Assembly: GCA_002695185.1 (NCBI GenBank) | Contig: NZOF01000078.1 | Span: forward strand, 1-7,718 | Length of the DNA: 7,718 nucleotides | DNA from: Erythrobacter sp. | GTDB taxonomy: Bacteria; Pseudomonadota; Alphaproteobacteria; Sphingomonadales; Sphingomonadaceae | Direction of reading: 5' to 3' | Shown: in pieces, positions 1 through 6,193 of the stretch | Layout: each line of letters begins with the position of its first letter | Position numbering within the stretch: position 1 is the stretch's first letter | The notes under the pieces: generated by a model | The model's input: the letters and a program-made list of their open reading frames with translations, nothing else | Told to the model about the DNA's origin: nothing | The model's database searches: none | Made by a program: the position numbers and the translations under genes

Positions 1-380
1 CGCCCGAGCGCCGCGTGCTCGCCGTATGCGGCGATGGCGGGTTCATGATGAATTCGCAGGAGGTGGAAACCGCGGTCAGGCTCGGCCTCAACCTTGTCGT
101 ACTCATTCTCAACGATGCCGCTTACGGGATGATCCGGTGGAAGCAGGAACAGCTAAGCTTTCCCGATTACGGCTTGAGTTTCGCCAACCCTGACTTCGTC
201 ACCTACGCGAAAAGTTATGGCGCCACGGGCCACCGGATCGACAGCAGCCAAGCGCTGCTTCCGACCTTGAACGACGCATTCGAAAGCGGCGGCGTTCACC
301 TCGTGGATCTGCCGGTAGATTATTCGGAGAACCGAAAAGTTCTGATCGAAGAGCTGAGCGCGATGGAGTGCCCCCAATGA
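1..380 (+). CDS. Acetolactate synthase large subunit-type ThDP enzyme, C-terminal part (5' end outside window)
   Basis: The frame is open from the window edge (first full codon at base 3) to TGA 378-380, so about 125 C-terminal residues are present. The protein shows the thiamine-diphosphate/Mg2+ motif of this superfamily: GDGGFMMN starts at base 30 and is followed about 25 residues later by NDAAYGMI (Asn codon at 111). The tail, ending PVDYSENRKVL, resembles the C-termini of catabolic AlsS/IlvB-type acetolactate synthases. Such enzymes condense two pyruvates to acetolactate in the cytoplasm. Related decarboxylases and ligases share the motif, and the N-terminal substrate-binding half is not visible, so the exact substrate is uncertain. 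The stop codon overlaps the start of the aldehyde dehydrogenase gene (ATGA), implying co-transcription and translational coupling. That pairing suggests a catabolic role rather than isoleucine/valine synthesis, since no small regulatory subunit gene follows. Confidence 0.85.
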   Translation, partial: PERRVLAVCGDGGFMMNSQEVETAVRLGLNLVVLILNDAAYGMIRWKQEQLSFPDYGLSFANPDFVTYAKSYGATGHRIDSSQALLPTLNDAFESGGVHLVDLPVDYSENRKVLIEELSAMECPQ

Positions 381-1771
381 CCTGGCAGGTCCTCAATCCT
401 TACGACCAGAAGTGCATCGGCAGCGTGGACCTGGTCGACTGGTCGAAGATCGACCGCTGGCTGGACGAGGCGCGTACGTTGCACGAAGACCGGCAGGCCT
501 GGATTCCGGTTCACGAGCGGATTGCCATCTTGCAGCGTGCGAGCTCGCTCATGCACGAGCGTGCAGAGAGCCTCGCAATGCAGATCGCGCGCGAGGGCGG
601 AAAACCGCTTGTCGACGCCCGTGCGGAAACGAGCCGCGCCGTTCAGAGCGTCGAACTCTGCGTGCATGAACTGTTCGCGAGCGGCGGACGCCAGATTCCG
701 ATGGAGCTGACCGAGGCGGGCGCAGGCCGAACAGCCTACACCTTTCGGGAGCCGATCGGGCCGGTGGTCGCGATTTCGGCGTTCAACCATCCCCTTAATC
801 TGATCGCCCATCAGGTTGGCCCCGCTGTCGCGACGGGATGTCCCGTTTTGGTGAAACCGGCCAAGGATACTCCGTTGTCCTGCAAGAGTTTCGTGGAAAT
901 CCTGTACGAGGCAGGCCTAGACGAACGCTGGTGCCGCTTCGTGCCCTGCACGGACGATGTCGCCGAACAAATGGTCACGGATCCGCGAACGGCGTTCTTC
1001 TCCTTCATCGGCTCAGCCAAGGTAGGCTGGATGCTCCGTTCGAGGCTCGCACCCGGTACACGTGTGGCGCTGGAACATGGGGGCGCGGCCCCGGTCATCG
1101 TCGATGAGAATATACCACGCGAAAACGTCATTCCGTCGCTCCTGAAAGGGGGGTTTTATCATTCCGGTCAGGTCTGCGTATCGGTCCAGCGGGTGTTCGT
1201 TCCGCGTGCCGAACTGCCGGACTTCGCTGCCGCGCTCGCTGCGGGCGCAAAGGCACTGAAGGTGGGGGACCCCACCAACGAGGAAACTCAGTGCGGTCCT
1301 CTCATTCGCCCTGCCGAGGTCGACCGGATCGAAGCCTGGGTCGCGGCCGCCGTCGAGAGCGGCGCCGAGCTAGCCGCAGGTGGCAAGCGCATCGGCCCGA
1401 CGCTGTATCATCCCACCGTTCTTATCGATCCGCCTCGCGCCGCCAAGGTCTCGCGAGAGGAGGTGTTCGGGCCCGTTGTGTGCCTCTACGGATACGACAG
1501 TATCGATGCAGCCATTTCCCAGGCGAACGAGCTGCCTTATTCCTTTCAGGCCGCCGTATTTACCGAGCGACAGCACATTGCCGATTATTGCGTCGAGCGC
1601 CTGTCGGGCTCCACAGTGCTGGTCAACGACCATACCGCCTTCCGAGTCGACTGGATGCCCTTCGCAGGTCGACGGCACTCCGGTCTCGGAACAGGCGGTA
1701 TCGGATATACAATGTCCGATATGAGCCCGGAAAAGATGGTGATAACGAGGAGCTCGTCCGGCCTCGATTAG
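377..1771 (+). CDS. NAD(P)-dependent aldehyde dehydrogenase family protein
   Basis: A 464-residue protein, near the usual 450-500 of the ALDH superfamily, which oxidises aldehydes to carboxylic acids in the cytoplasm. The key positions are present. N137 in SAFNHPLN stabilises the oxyanion. E233, in a variant ALEHGGAAP motif (His where most members have Leu), is the general base. C267 in HSGQVCVS is the nucleophile. E362 in EEVFGPVV contacts the cofactor ribose. The E233-C267 spacing of 34 equals that of classical ALDHs. ATG 377 is preferred over the in-frame GTG at 368 because a GGAG (365-368) lies 8 bases ahead of it and it overlaps the upstream TGA. It is the second gene of the operon with the acetolactate synthase-like enzyme. 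The substrate cannot be read from sequence. No terminator was recognised downstream. Confidence 0.93.
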   Translation: MTWQVLNPYDQKCIGSVDLVDWSKIDRWLDEARTLHEDRQAWIPVHERIAILQRASSLMHERAESLAMQIAREGGKPLVDARAETSRAVQSVELCVHELFASGGRQIPMELTEAGAGRTAYTFREPIGPVVAISAFNHPLNLIAHQVGPAVATGCPVLVKPAKDTPLSCKSFVEILYEAGLDERWCRFVPCTDDVAEQMVTDPRTAFFSFIGSAKVGWMLRSRLAPGTRVALEHGGAAPVIVDENIPRENVIPSLLKGGFYHSGQVCVSVQRVFVPRAELPDFAAALAAGAKALKVGDPTNEETQCGPLIRPAEVDRIEAWVAAAVESGAELAAGGKRIGPTLYHPTVLIDPPRAAKVSREEVFGPVVCLYGYDSIDAAISQANELPYSFQAAVFTERQHIADYCVERLSGSTVLVNDHTAFRVDWMPFAGRRHSGLGTGGIGYTMSDMSPEKMVITRSSSGLD

Positions 1772-2018
1772 CATCGGCTGCAATCAAACCGACGAATCAC
1801 ACCGCTTTCAGCGCGCTTCTGCCTCTGACAGCTTTCAAGTTTTGAGCGAAGATACCAAGGCTGTGCCGGTTGCGCTCGGAGTTGCCCGGTACAGGCGCAA
1901 GCTGCGCCAGCGCCGTGTTCACTGCCGGCATCCCGCCCGCGCATTACCGCGGTGGATCAGTGATCGGGGTCGCTAGCCGGAGGATGCGTCGGTATCAGCT
2001 GATCGTCGCATTCGGTCG

Positions 2019-2032
2019 CGAGGCATGCCTCG
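2019..2032. repeat. 14-bp perfect palindrome
   Basis: CGAGGCATGCCTCG equals its own reverse complement. It lies about 20 bases beyond the point where the ynfA-like remnant loses homology. It could be a protein-binding site, part of a rearrangement junction, or chance. Confidence 0.5.
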
Positions 2033-2050
2033 AGGGTTGCGTGAGCGATG

Positions 2051-2140
2051 CGGGGACCGGTCAAGCCGAAGCCACGCCCAGAATGCAAAGCAACCGGCGA
2101 TCTCGGCGAATGCAGCACCGACGTAGATAATATAGGTCAT
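2051..2140 (-). pseudogene. ynfA: ynfA-like (UPF0060) small membrane protein, N-terminal remnant
   Basis: From ATG 2140-2138 the minus strand reads MTYIIYV, then [15 protein letters not shown], then DRSP, about 30 residues. This is the signature first transmembrane segment of the YnfA/UPF0060 family, small inner-membrane proteins of about 108 residues with four helices, related to small multidrug transporters. After DRSP the frame loses all resemblance, giving an Arg/Pro-rich stretch instead of the next hydrophobic helices. It stays open to a stop at 1973. I searched the other two minus frames down to 1861 by eye for the conserved Tyr/Gly-rich third segment and did not find it. So this looks like a gene cut about one quarter of the way in by deletion or recombination, not a simple frameshift. 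An in-frame ATG at 2158 is an alternative start. A chance match is unlikely given the run of identities to the family signature, but this is from memory. Confidence 0.72.
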
Positions 2141-2376
2141 CCGGAGACGATGTCGCACAAGGAGGCGCGAGCAGCAATGTCGCTGCGCTGGTCGTTTGTG
2201 GCAGCGGTAATTTGCTCAGGACATCTTGAATAGATGCGTCGAACAGCAGCGATCTTAAGCATCTAGGCCAATGCGGGAGAGGCCTTAGCTGGAACCTAGA
2301 GCAGGCGAATTCGTCGTGCCTGTAACGGAACCAACGAGCTGCCAATTAGCGGTCTGGTTGATGTCTGACTGGCCCG

Positions 2377-2381
2377 AAGGA
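2377..2381 (+). promoter_or_regulatory. Ribosome binding site of the lipoprotein gene
   Basis: AAGGA lies 9 bases before ATG 2391. It decides the start over the upstream in-frame candidates from 2316, which would bury the signal peptide inside the protein. Confidence 0.75.
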
Positions 2382-2390
2382 ATTTTGATC

Positions 2391-2738
2391 ATGCGATTTG
2401 CAATCGTAGTGTGTTCCCTCGCTGTTGCCGCCTGCAGCTCTCAGGATGAAACCACTCCTGAAGAAGTTCCAGAAACGCAGGCAACGGCAGAGCCATTAAC
2501 TCCGACCATTCCGCCACCGCAGCGTGAGGAACTCGCCGCCGCTTGGGCTGAAGGATGTCCCGAAGCAGAACCTGCCAACAAGGGTCTTTGTAAATCCAAG
2601 GGCTTTGGCCACCCCGATTTCACGTGCGATTTTGCTTTGGGAGACGATGAGTATCGTCGTTACACTGCAGAGCTGACGATGTCAGATGGGAAATGGGTCC
2701 TCGCTGAGCCGGAAAATGCGTGCGCCATCGTAGAGTAG
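2391..2738 (+). CDS. Small predicted lipoprotein with four conserved-looking cysteines
   Basis: A 115-residue protein. The first 14 residues form a short hydrophobic signal ending in a lipobox-like VAAC, so signal peptidase II would cut before C15 and the protein would be lipid-anchored, probably in the periplasm or outer membrane. A disordered, Pro/Glu/Thr-rich linker follows (residues 16-45, with PPP at 41-43). The C-terminal domain (about 46-115) contains C56, C67, C79 and C111, which could form two disulfides. The domain is unknown to me; short proteins of this layout are common as hypotheticals in sphingomonads and erythrobacters. The n-region has a single Arg (R2), weak but acceptable. 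It stands alone: the upstream gap is non-coding, and the next gene converges on it from the right. Cysteine spacing alone does not give a function. Confidence 0.8.
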   Translation: MRFAIVVCSLAVAACSSQDETTPEEVPETQATAEPLTPTIPPPQREELAAAWAEGCPEAEPANKGLCKSKGFGHPDFTCDFALGDDEYRRYTAELTMSDGKWVLAEPENACAIVE

Positions 2739-2993
2739 TCCTTTGTCTTCGCGAAGTTCGACCGCTCCTTGTTCGAAGCCCTTCATCATTCGCTGGGGAA
2801 GGCCGATGCTGATGTGACTGTTTTCATATCTAGGTGATAAAATCCCACCGCCAGATGCCTTCGGTAATAATCCGCTTCTTGAGAGCCAAAGTTGGTGATG
2901 TGTGGGAGTGTGTCTGCATAGTTAGAACGTCAGGTTTAGCCATCCAATGGCTTGAAAGCGGACCGTCCGGGAGCGGCCCCATTCCAGTCGTTC
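2739..2993. other. Convergent intergenic gap; likely border zone of the accessory element
   Basis: The lipoprotein and relaxase genes converge on these 255 bases. There is a 10-bp palindrome CTTCGCGAAG at 2747-2756 but no stem followed by a T run, so no terminator can be called. A 37-codon minus-strand frame (2830-2943) has no Shine-Dalgarno sequence and no recognisable product. Confidence 0.45.
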
Positions 2994-4811
2994 TTAGAAG
3001 CCGGATCCTTTTCCTCGCCCCCTCATGGCTGCCAAGCGCACCGCGTCGCTCAATTCTTCGTCCTCGGCCGCACGGGCTGGCTCTGGAAAGCGCGAGAAAT
3101 TGGTCGCACTCGTTCGTGCTACAGATCTTTCCGGCGGCTCCTTTTCCAAGCTCTTCGGTTTTGCCTTATCTCGCTTCTGCTGAGACGTCGTTGCGGATTC
3201 GCTCTTGCTTTCGTTCGCCGACTTCGACGAGACAGCCTTTTGGTCAACGACCGTTGGATCGTGGAGTATCTCTCCGTTCTCCAGGACGAGAGCGTATCCT
3301 CTCGCTTTCGCGACGTCCCGGCAGATATCGAGAAATTCTCGTGAGCCGGTCACGAGAATACGGTCGCCACGGGTGCTTGCAATGGCCAGACTGGCTGCGA
3401 CCGCATTCTCTTCGATTTGATGGACGATCAAAACAACGCCGATGTCGGTGACTGCGAGACTGCCATCATCATTGCGGTACTCTACTGCATAATCACAAGC
3501 GCCGCCCGTTAGGCCGTGATCGCGGGCAATGGCCTGGTCTCGGAAAACATTTGGCGCAAAAATAAATTCTGGAAGCTTGACCTTCTTGGGCGGGGGCTGA
3601 CCTACCTTGTACCATTGATCGCGCTGAAGCTTAGTCTCAGCTATTGTAGCGCGCGCGCGATCGAACGCTTTCTTCACCTCAGCCTCAGCAAGGTCAAAGG
3701 ATAGCTCGAGACGGGCAGCGGCAATGATGACTTTGTATTCGGACTTCTCCGCGAAGATCTTCTTCTTGAGACGCTTTCGTCTTTCCCTGAGCTTCGCCAG
3801 GGCTTGGTTCCAAGCCTCGCGAACACGCTTGCGCTCCTCCCTCAAGGCGGCCAAGTAATTCTCGTAAGGGTCGCGCTCGAGAAGCGGATCTGGCGCGTAC
3901 TCGCCGAGCCGTTCTGTCATCTCGCCATACGAGAATTCTCTGCCGAATGAGGAAGCTTTCATTCGCTCGTCGTTGATCGTAATCTGCGCTCCCGATCCTT
4001 TTGTGCGATAAGTGGCACCAAGTTTGACGAGGCGGTTGTGCAGCTCTTGCCAACTTTGCGCGGATCGTATGGCTTCAGCTACCGCGGCATTTTCAGGAGA
4101 ATGGCACTTTTCGGAAGCAACTAATTTACGCGTGGCGCAACCTGCGCGCGAACCATTTGCGCGGCGCATGATTTCCCCGGTTTCGCGCTCGCGAACCTCG
4201 CCCCCGCTCGCGGCATAGATCGCGTTAGTTTCGGATTCCCAACCTTGCGCATCCTCAATGATCGCGGCGACCTGATGGAGTCGATCAATGTCCCAGCCAT
4301 CGCCGGGGTTGACCACCTTTTGCTTCGCAAGGTCGATCCTGTTGACCACGAGATGAAGGTGATAATTTTTTGTGTTTGAATGCGTGGCCCAGACAATCTG
4401 GCAATCTTGGTAACCCATCTCCTGCGCGAAGATGTCTACTGCGTCCTCGATCTCTTTTAGGGCAGGTCGTTCGTGCGATTTCCAGCTCATGACGTAATGC
4501 TCAATCGGGTCGACTGCGCCGGGCGTGAGCAAATTGGCGGCAAGCATCTGGCGCTGAAGCCCGACGAGCGCGCTCCCCTGTAAACGACGAGTGCCGTGCA
4601 GGTCGACTTTCTCTCCAACCTCAACCGGGTGGCCCGCCAGTATCTGCGTGTCCAAAACATACTTGGCCAGCGCATTCTCGCCGTCGTACATTAAGGAGCG
4701 ATCCGTACTCGCATTCAGCACGTAAGTTGAAAGCACATTCACGATCGTCCGGATTTCGTCGAACGAGCGCCGCTTGCGTGGGGCGCCTTTTCTTATGCGC
4801 TTTACGATCAT
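2994..4811 (-). CDS. MOBP-type relaxase (RP4 TraI-like mobilization nuclease) with an LPD7-like C-terminal domain
   Basis: A 605-residue protein that should nick oriT, attach to the 5' end through a tyrosine and pilot the strand in transfer. The N-terminus (MIVKRI...RSFDEI...STYVLN) parallels RP4 TraI, making Y30 the best candidate for the catalytic tyrosine (motif I). The metal-binding histidine motif is clear: H144 in THSNTKN, then H151 and H153 in YHLHLVVNR (150-158). Residues 315-400 are rich in Lys/Arg/Glu and probably coiled coil. Residues about 415-515, including VTDIGVVLIV and DRILVTGSREFLDI, resemble the large polyvalent-protein-associated domain 7 found in many TraI-like relaxases. 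The tail from 525 is Ser/Lys/Glu-rich and disordered. Its start codon overlaps the mobC-like stop (ATGA), and there is little Shine-Dalgarno of its own, so translation is probably coupled. No frameshift is seen and the gene looks functional. Confidence 0.92.
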   Translation of the reverse strand: MIVKRIRKGAPRKRRSFDEIRTIVNVLSTYVLNASTDRSLMYDGENALAKYVLDTQILAGHPVEVGEKVDLHGTRRLQGSALVGLQRQMLAANLLTPGAVDPIEHYVMSWKSHERPALKEIEDAVDIFAQEMGYQDCQIVWATHSNTKNYHLHLVVNRIDLAKQKVVNPGDGWDIDRLHQVAAIIEDAQGWESETNAIYAASGGEVRERETGEIMRRANGSRAGCATRKLVASEKCHSPENAAVAEAIRSAQSWQELHNRLVKLGATYRTKGSGAQITINDERMKASSFGREFSYGEMTERLGEYAPDPLLERDPYENYLAALREERKRVREAWNQALAKLRERRKRLKKKIFAEKSEYKVIIAAARLELSFDLAEAEVKKAFDRARATIAETKLQRDQWYKVGQPPPKKVKLPEFIFAPNVFRDQAIARDHGLTGGACDYAVEYRNDDGSLAVTDIGVVLIVHQIEENAVAASLAIASTRGDRILVTGSREFLDICRDVAKARGYALVLENGEILHDPTVVDQKAVSSKSANESKSESATTSQQKRDKAKPKSLEKEPPERSVARTSATNFSRFPEPARAAEDEELSDAVRLAAMRGRGKGSGF

Positions 4812-5086
4812 TCCGAGCCGCCCGGCTCACTCGGCGAGTTCGAAAGTTCGCGAACAAGGGCGTGAAGTTCTTCCAGCAATTGTGGCTCGCAGCGAACATC
4901 AGTCTCGAGTTTGTGGGCCAAGCTGACCAAACGAGCCAATGCCGCCAACTCCGGATTGGAGAGGACTGGGGTATCGGTCACTCTTCGGTACAAATAGGAA
5001 GAGACAGAAAGGTTCGCAGCTAATGCTGCAACCTTGATTTCCTCGATCTGGTGCGGCTTCAGGCGCAACGATACTGTCTTTGTCAT
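4808..5086 (-). CDS. MobC-like ribbon-helix-helix relaxosome accessory protein
   Basis: A 92-residue protein starting MTKTVSLRLKP. This is the beta strand of a ribbon-helix-helix DNA-binding fold, followed by two helices (about 12-23 and 28-36: HQIEEIKVAALAAN, then VSSYLYRRV). The C-terminal half (about 45-80) is a Leu/Glu-rich helix, probably for oligomerisation. RHH proteins of this size directly upstream of relaxase genes typically bind oriT, load the relaxase and often repress their own operon. The stop overlaps the relaxase start (ATGA). AGGGAA at 5094-5099 (minus strand) precedes the ATG at a somewhat long distance and may serve as Shine-Dalgarno. The oriT-like repeats lie immediately upstream. 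The family assignment is by layout and context; detailed MobC identity would need a profile search. Confidence 0.82.
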   Translation of the reverse strand: MTKTVSLRLKPHQIEEIKVAALAANLSVSSYLYRRVTDTPVLSNPELAALARLVSLAHKLETDVRCEPQLLEELHALVRELSNSPSEPGGSE

Positions 5087-5130
5087 TCTAAATTTCCCTG
5101 TGCGAGAAGGCGCCCGCCGAGCACGGATCT

Positions 5131-5148
5131 GAACGTGTAAACACGTTC
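5131..5148. repeat. Inverted repeat, probable operator or relaxosome binding site
   Basis: GAACGTGT and ACACGTTC are perfect 8-bp arms separated by AA, 45 bases upstream of the mobC-like start codon. On the minus strand TTCAAA followed 17 bases later by TTACAC would make a weak promoter whose -10 overlaps the palindrome. Autoregulation by the RHH protein is therefore plausible but is inference. Confidence 0.65.
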
Positions 5149-5207
5149 CAACCTGCCTTTGAATTTCCTCCCTGACTGGGAAAGAAAGACGCCTATGTTG
5201 AGACTTC

Positions 5208-5228
5208 CGCGAGCCCGGTTGGCTCGCG
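5208..5228. repeat. Inverted repeat in candidate oriT
   Basis: Perfect 8-bp arms CGCGAGCC and GGCTCGCG with a 5-base spacer CGGTT form a strong GC-rich hairpin. On the plus strand it is followed by only TTT, so a terminator is less likely than an oriT hairpin. Confidence 0.65.
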
Positions 5229-5239
5229 TTTGAGATTAC

Positions 5240-5266
5240 CGTGACGAGCTCTGACTATCCGTCACG
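5240..5266. repeat. Inverted repeat in candidate oriT, overlapping a nick-like string
   Basis: Perfect 7-bp arms CGTGACG and CGTCACG are separated by 13 bases that end with the nick-like CTATC. A relaxase could recognise the hairpin arm next to its nick, as in other oriTs. Confidence 0.55.
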
Positions 5267-5288
5267 CAAGAGTTGGTGATCAGCTTGA

Positions 5289-5307
5289 GACCGATGCGAC
5301 TTCGGTC
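5289..5307. repeat. Short inverted repeat in non-coding DNA
   Basis: The 6-bp arms GACCGA and TCGGTC are 7 bases apart, upstream of the candidate oriT on the minus strand. The stretch 5267-5423 otherwise holds no gene I can support. The repeat is short enough to be chance. Confidence 0.3.
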
Positions 5308-5423
5308 GGGAAGGACTCATGGCCTTCTGCGCCTTCAATCGATGATCGCGTTGGCGACGGCTCGGCCGGAAGCCGGGAATGCGTGCGAAGGGATAAATAT
5401 CCGCGCCTGTCATTTCGCCGGCC

Positions 5424-5879
5424 TCAGTCGAGATTCAAATCGTACCTGCACCGGTCTTGTCCATGAGACCGGTAAGGGGTCTGGCCGGGAGCGCGACAAG
5501 ATTGGTGGAGCTTGAGCAATTGGTAAGGATCGGCATTCGTGCCGCGGACATTGGCGAAATCCAGTATCGCGACGAGAGATTCATCGAATGGCGGTTCGCG
5601 ACGATGCCAGTCTATGTTGCCACCAACCGTTTCTTGAACTGCTTCGGCAAAATTGATCTTTGCGTAGGACTCCTGGGAGAACCACATGGGTCTGATCCAA
5701 CCCCAAGCGAAGAGGGTTGCGAAGAGGAAAAACGCCAACCCGAACGCCGCGACGAGAAGCCCTAGGCCTCTCACGAAGGCCTTGTTGGCAGCAGTTTCGG
5801 CAGATGGTGAAGATTCATGGATACGCCCGACGGCGTCATCGACCATCGCCTCGACCACGGTTTGGGACCTTGCTTGCAC
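5424..5879 (-). CDS. Single-pass membrane protein of unknown function, possibly 5'-truncated
   Basis: A 151-residue frame from GTG 5879. Residues 1-37 are amphipathic and charged (SQTVVEAMVDDAVGRIHE). Residues 38-62 form one hydrophobic segment ending FAWGWIRPMW, a clear transmembrane helix. The remaining ~85 residues are soluble, and the last ~25 are Arg/Gln/Ser-rich, of lower quality as a protein. It is not a family I recognise. Lying between an excisionase-like gene and oriT/mobC, it may be a mobilization accessory protein, but this is inference. The start is uncertain. The frame reads on upstream as TPEILTQ before the GTG without any ATG, and it overlaps the HTH gene by 109 bases in another frame. 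No good Shine-Dalgarno is seen before GTG 5879, nor before the in-frame ATG at 5846. It may therefore be expressed only through a frameshift, or have lost its original start. Confidence 0.55.
   Translation of the reverse strand: MQARSQTVVEAMVDDAVGRIHESSPSAETAANKAFVRGLGLLVAAFGLAFFLFATLFAWGWIRPMWFSQESYAKINFAEAVQETVGGNIDWHRREPPFDESLVAILDFANVRGTNADPYQLLKLHQSCRAPGQTPYRSHGQDRCRYDLNLD
5450..5473. repeat. Perfect 8-bp inverted repeat at the 3' end of the membrane-protein frame
   Basis: ACCGGTCT and AGACCGGT are separated by 8 bases, about 25 bases inside the stop codon. On the minus strand no T run follows, so it is not a standard terminator. It could be an RNA hairpin that limits read-through into the oriT region, a binding site, or an oriT component. 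Confidence 0.5.
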
Positions 5880-6028
5880 CTGCGTAAGGATCTCAGGCGT
5901 CCGTCGCCCAATGCCAAGTAGATGGAAGACCGTGAGAGACCGGCGATCTTCGCCGCCTCCTCCACGCTATACGCGAAGGGCTTGCGCGGCTCGCGATGGG
6001 GGTCCGACTGTTCGTTGTATTCGTCCAT
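5771..6028 (-). CDS. AlpA/excisionase-like helix-turn-helix protein with an abnormal C-terminus
   Basis: The frame encodes 85 residues. Residues 18-48 (FAYSVEEAAKIAGLSRSSIYLALGDG, then RLRSL) are a clear winged-HTH of the kind found in excisionases and AlpA-type regulators, which recognise short DNA sites and control excision or transcription. In that family the wing normally continues with a Gly/Lys/Arg turn and a residue run such as TLI. Here, after R50, the sequence becomes Trp/Pro/Arg-rich (KPWSRRW), typical of out-of-frame reading. From about 5879 the other frame is the one that reads like protein (the membrane gene). An indel or a deletion joining two genes near 5880-5890 is the simplest reading. 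ATG 6028 is supported by AAAGGA at 6036-6041 with 7 bases spacing. The DNA-binding part may still work, perhaps acting on oriT/att or the element's own promoters. Confidence 0.75.
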   Translation of the reverse strand: MDEYNEQSDPHREPRKPFAYSVEEAAKIAGLSRSSIYLALGDGRLRSLRRCKQGPKPWSRRWSMTPSGVSMNLHHLPKLLPTRPS

Positions 6029-6035
6029 GTGTATG

Positions 6036-6041
6036 TCCTTT
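6036..6041 (-). promoter_or_regulatory. Ribosome binding site of the HTH gene
   Basis: AAAGGA on the minus strand, 7 bases ahead of ATG 6028. It is the best-placed Shine-Dalgarno sequence in this half of the window and fixes the start. Confidence 0.7.
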
Positions 6042-6193
6042 CATGTGAACACACACAGACGTACCTAGGGATTTGAAGCCGCTAGAGGACAAACTTTGAG
6101 GAATTTCCGACCGAACTTTACTCTATTCATCAGCGCTGGCCGCTTCGTCCGAGCAAGCTTGAAATTTTGCGCACCAGAATGGGCAGCGCATTC

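Larger units (their letters stand above)
1772..2390. other. Long gap without an intact gene, containing a gene remnant
   Basis: This 619-bp stretch separates the aldehyde dehydrogenase from the lipoprotein. Frames on both strands are short and show no family I recognise, apart from the ynfA-like remnant on the minus strand (2051-2140). A 14-bp palindrome lies at 2019-2032. A 44-codon minus-strand frame (1797-1931) has no recognisable product. I see no clear rho-independent terminator after the aldehyde dehydrogenase. The stretch looks like decayed or rearranged DNA. Confidence 0.6.
5131..5266. other. Candidate origin of transfer (oriT) with inverted repeats
   Basis: The non-coding DNA immediately upstream of the mobC-relaxase operon carries three inverted repeats in 136 bases: 5131-5138/5141-5148, 5208-5215/5221-5228 and 5240-5246/5260-5266. 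Known oriTs of MOBP elements sit beside the relaxosome genes and contain such repeats near the nick. The string CTATCC at 5255-5260, running into the arm CGTCACG, partly matches the RP4/MOBP nick consensus (ATCCTG). On the opposite strand AGATCCGTG occurs near 5127. Neither is an exact match, so the nick position is unassigned. Confidence 0.6.

Noticed and set aside
1870..2130. Plus-strand open frame of 86 codons in the left gap
   Set aside because: It runs antisense to the ynfA-like remnant, has low-complexity Arg-rich content and shows no recognisable family.
2830..2943. Minus-strand 37-codon frame just past the relaxase stop
   Set aside because: No Shine-Dalgarno sequence and no recognisable product; possible, but not supportable.
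2834..3451. Plus-strand open frame of 205 codons
   Set aside because: It lies mostly antisense to the relaxase 3' end, is Arg/Ser/Pro-rich with no domain, and has no Shine-Dalgarno; a shadow frame.
5208..5231. GC-rich hairpin followed by TTT as a rho-independent terminator
   Set aside because: The T run is only three bases, and no plus-strand gene ends here; an oriT hairpin fits better.
5273..5515. Plus-strand frame of 80 codons near oriT
   Set aside because: Its 3' half is antisense to the membrane-protein gene and its composition is that of a non-coding frame.
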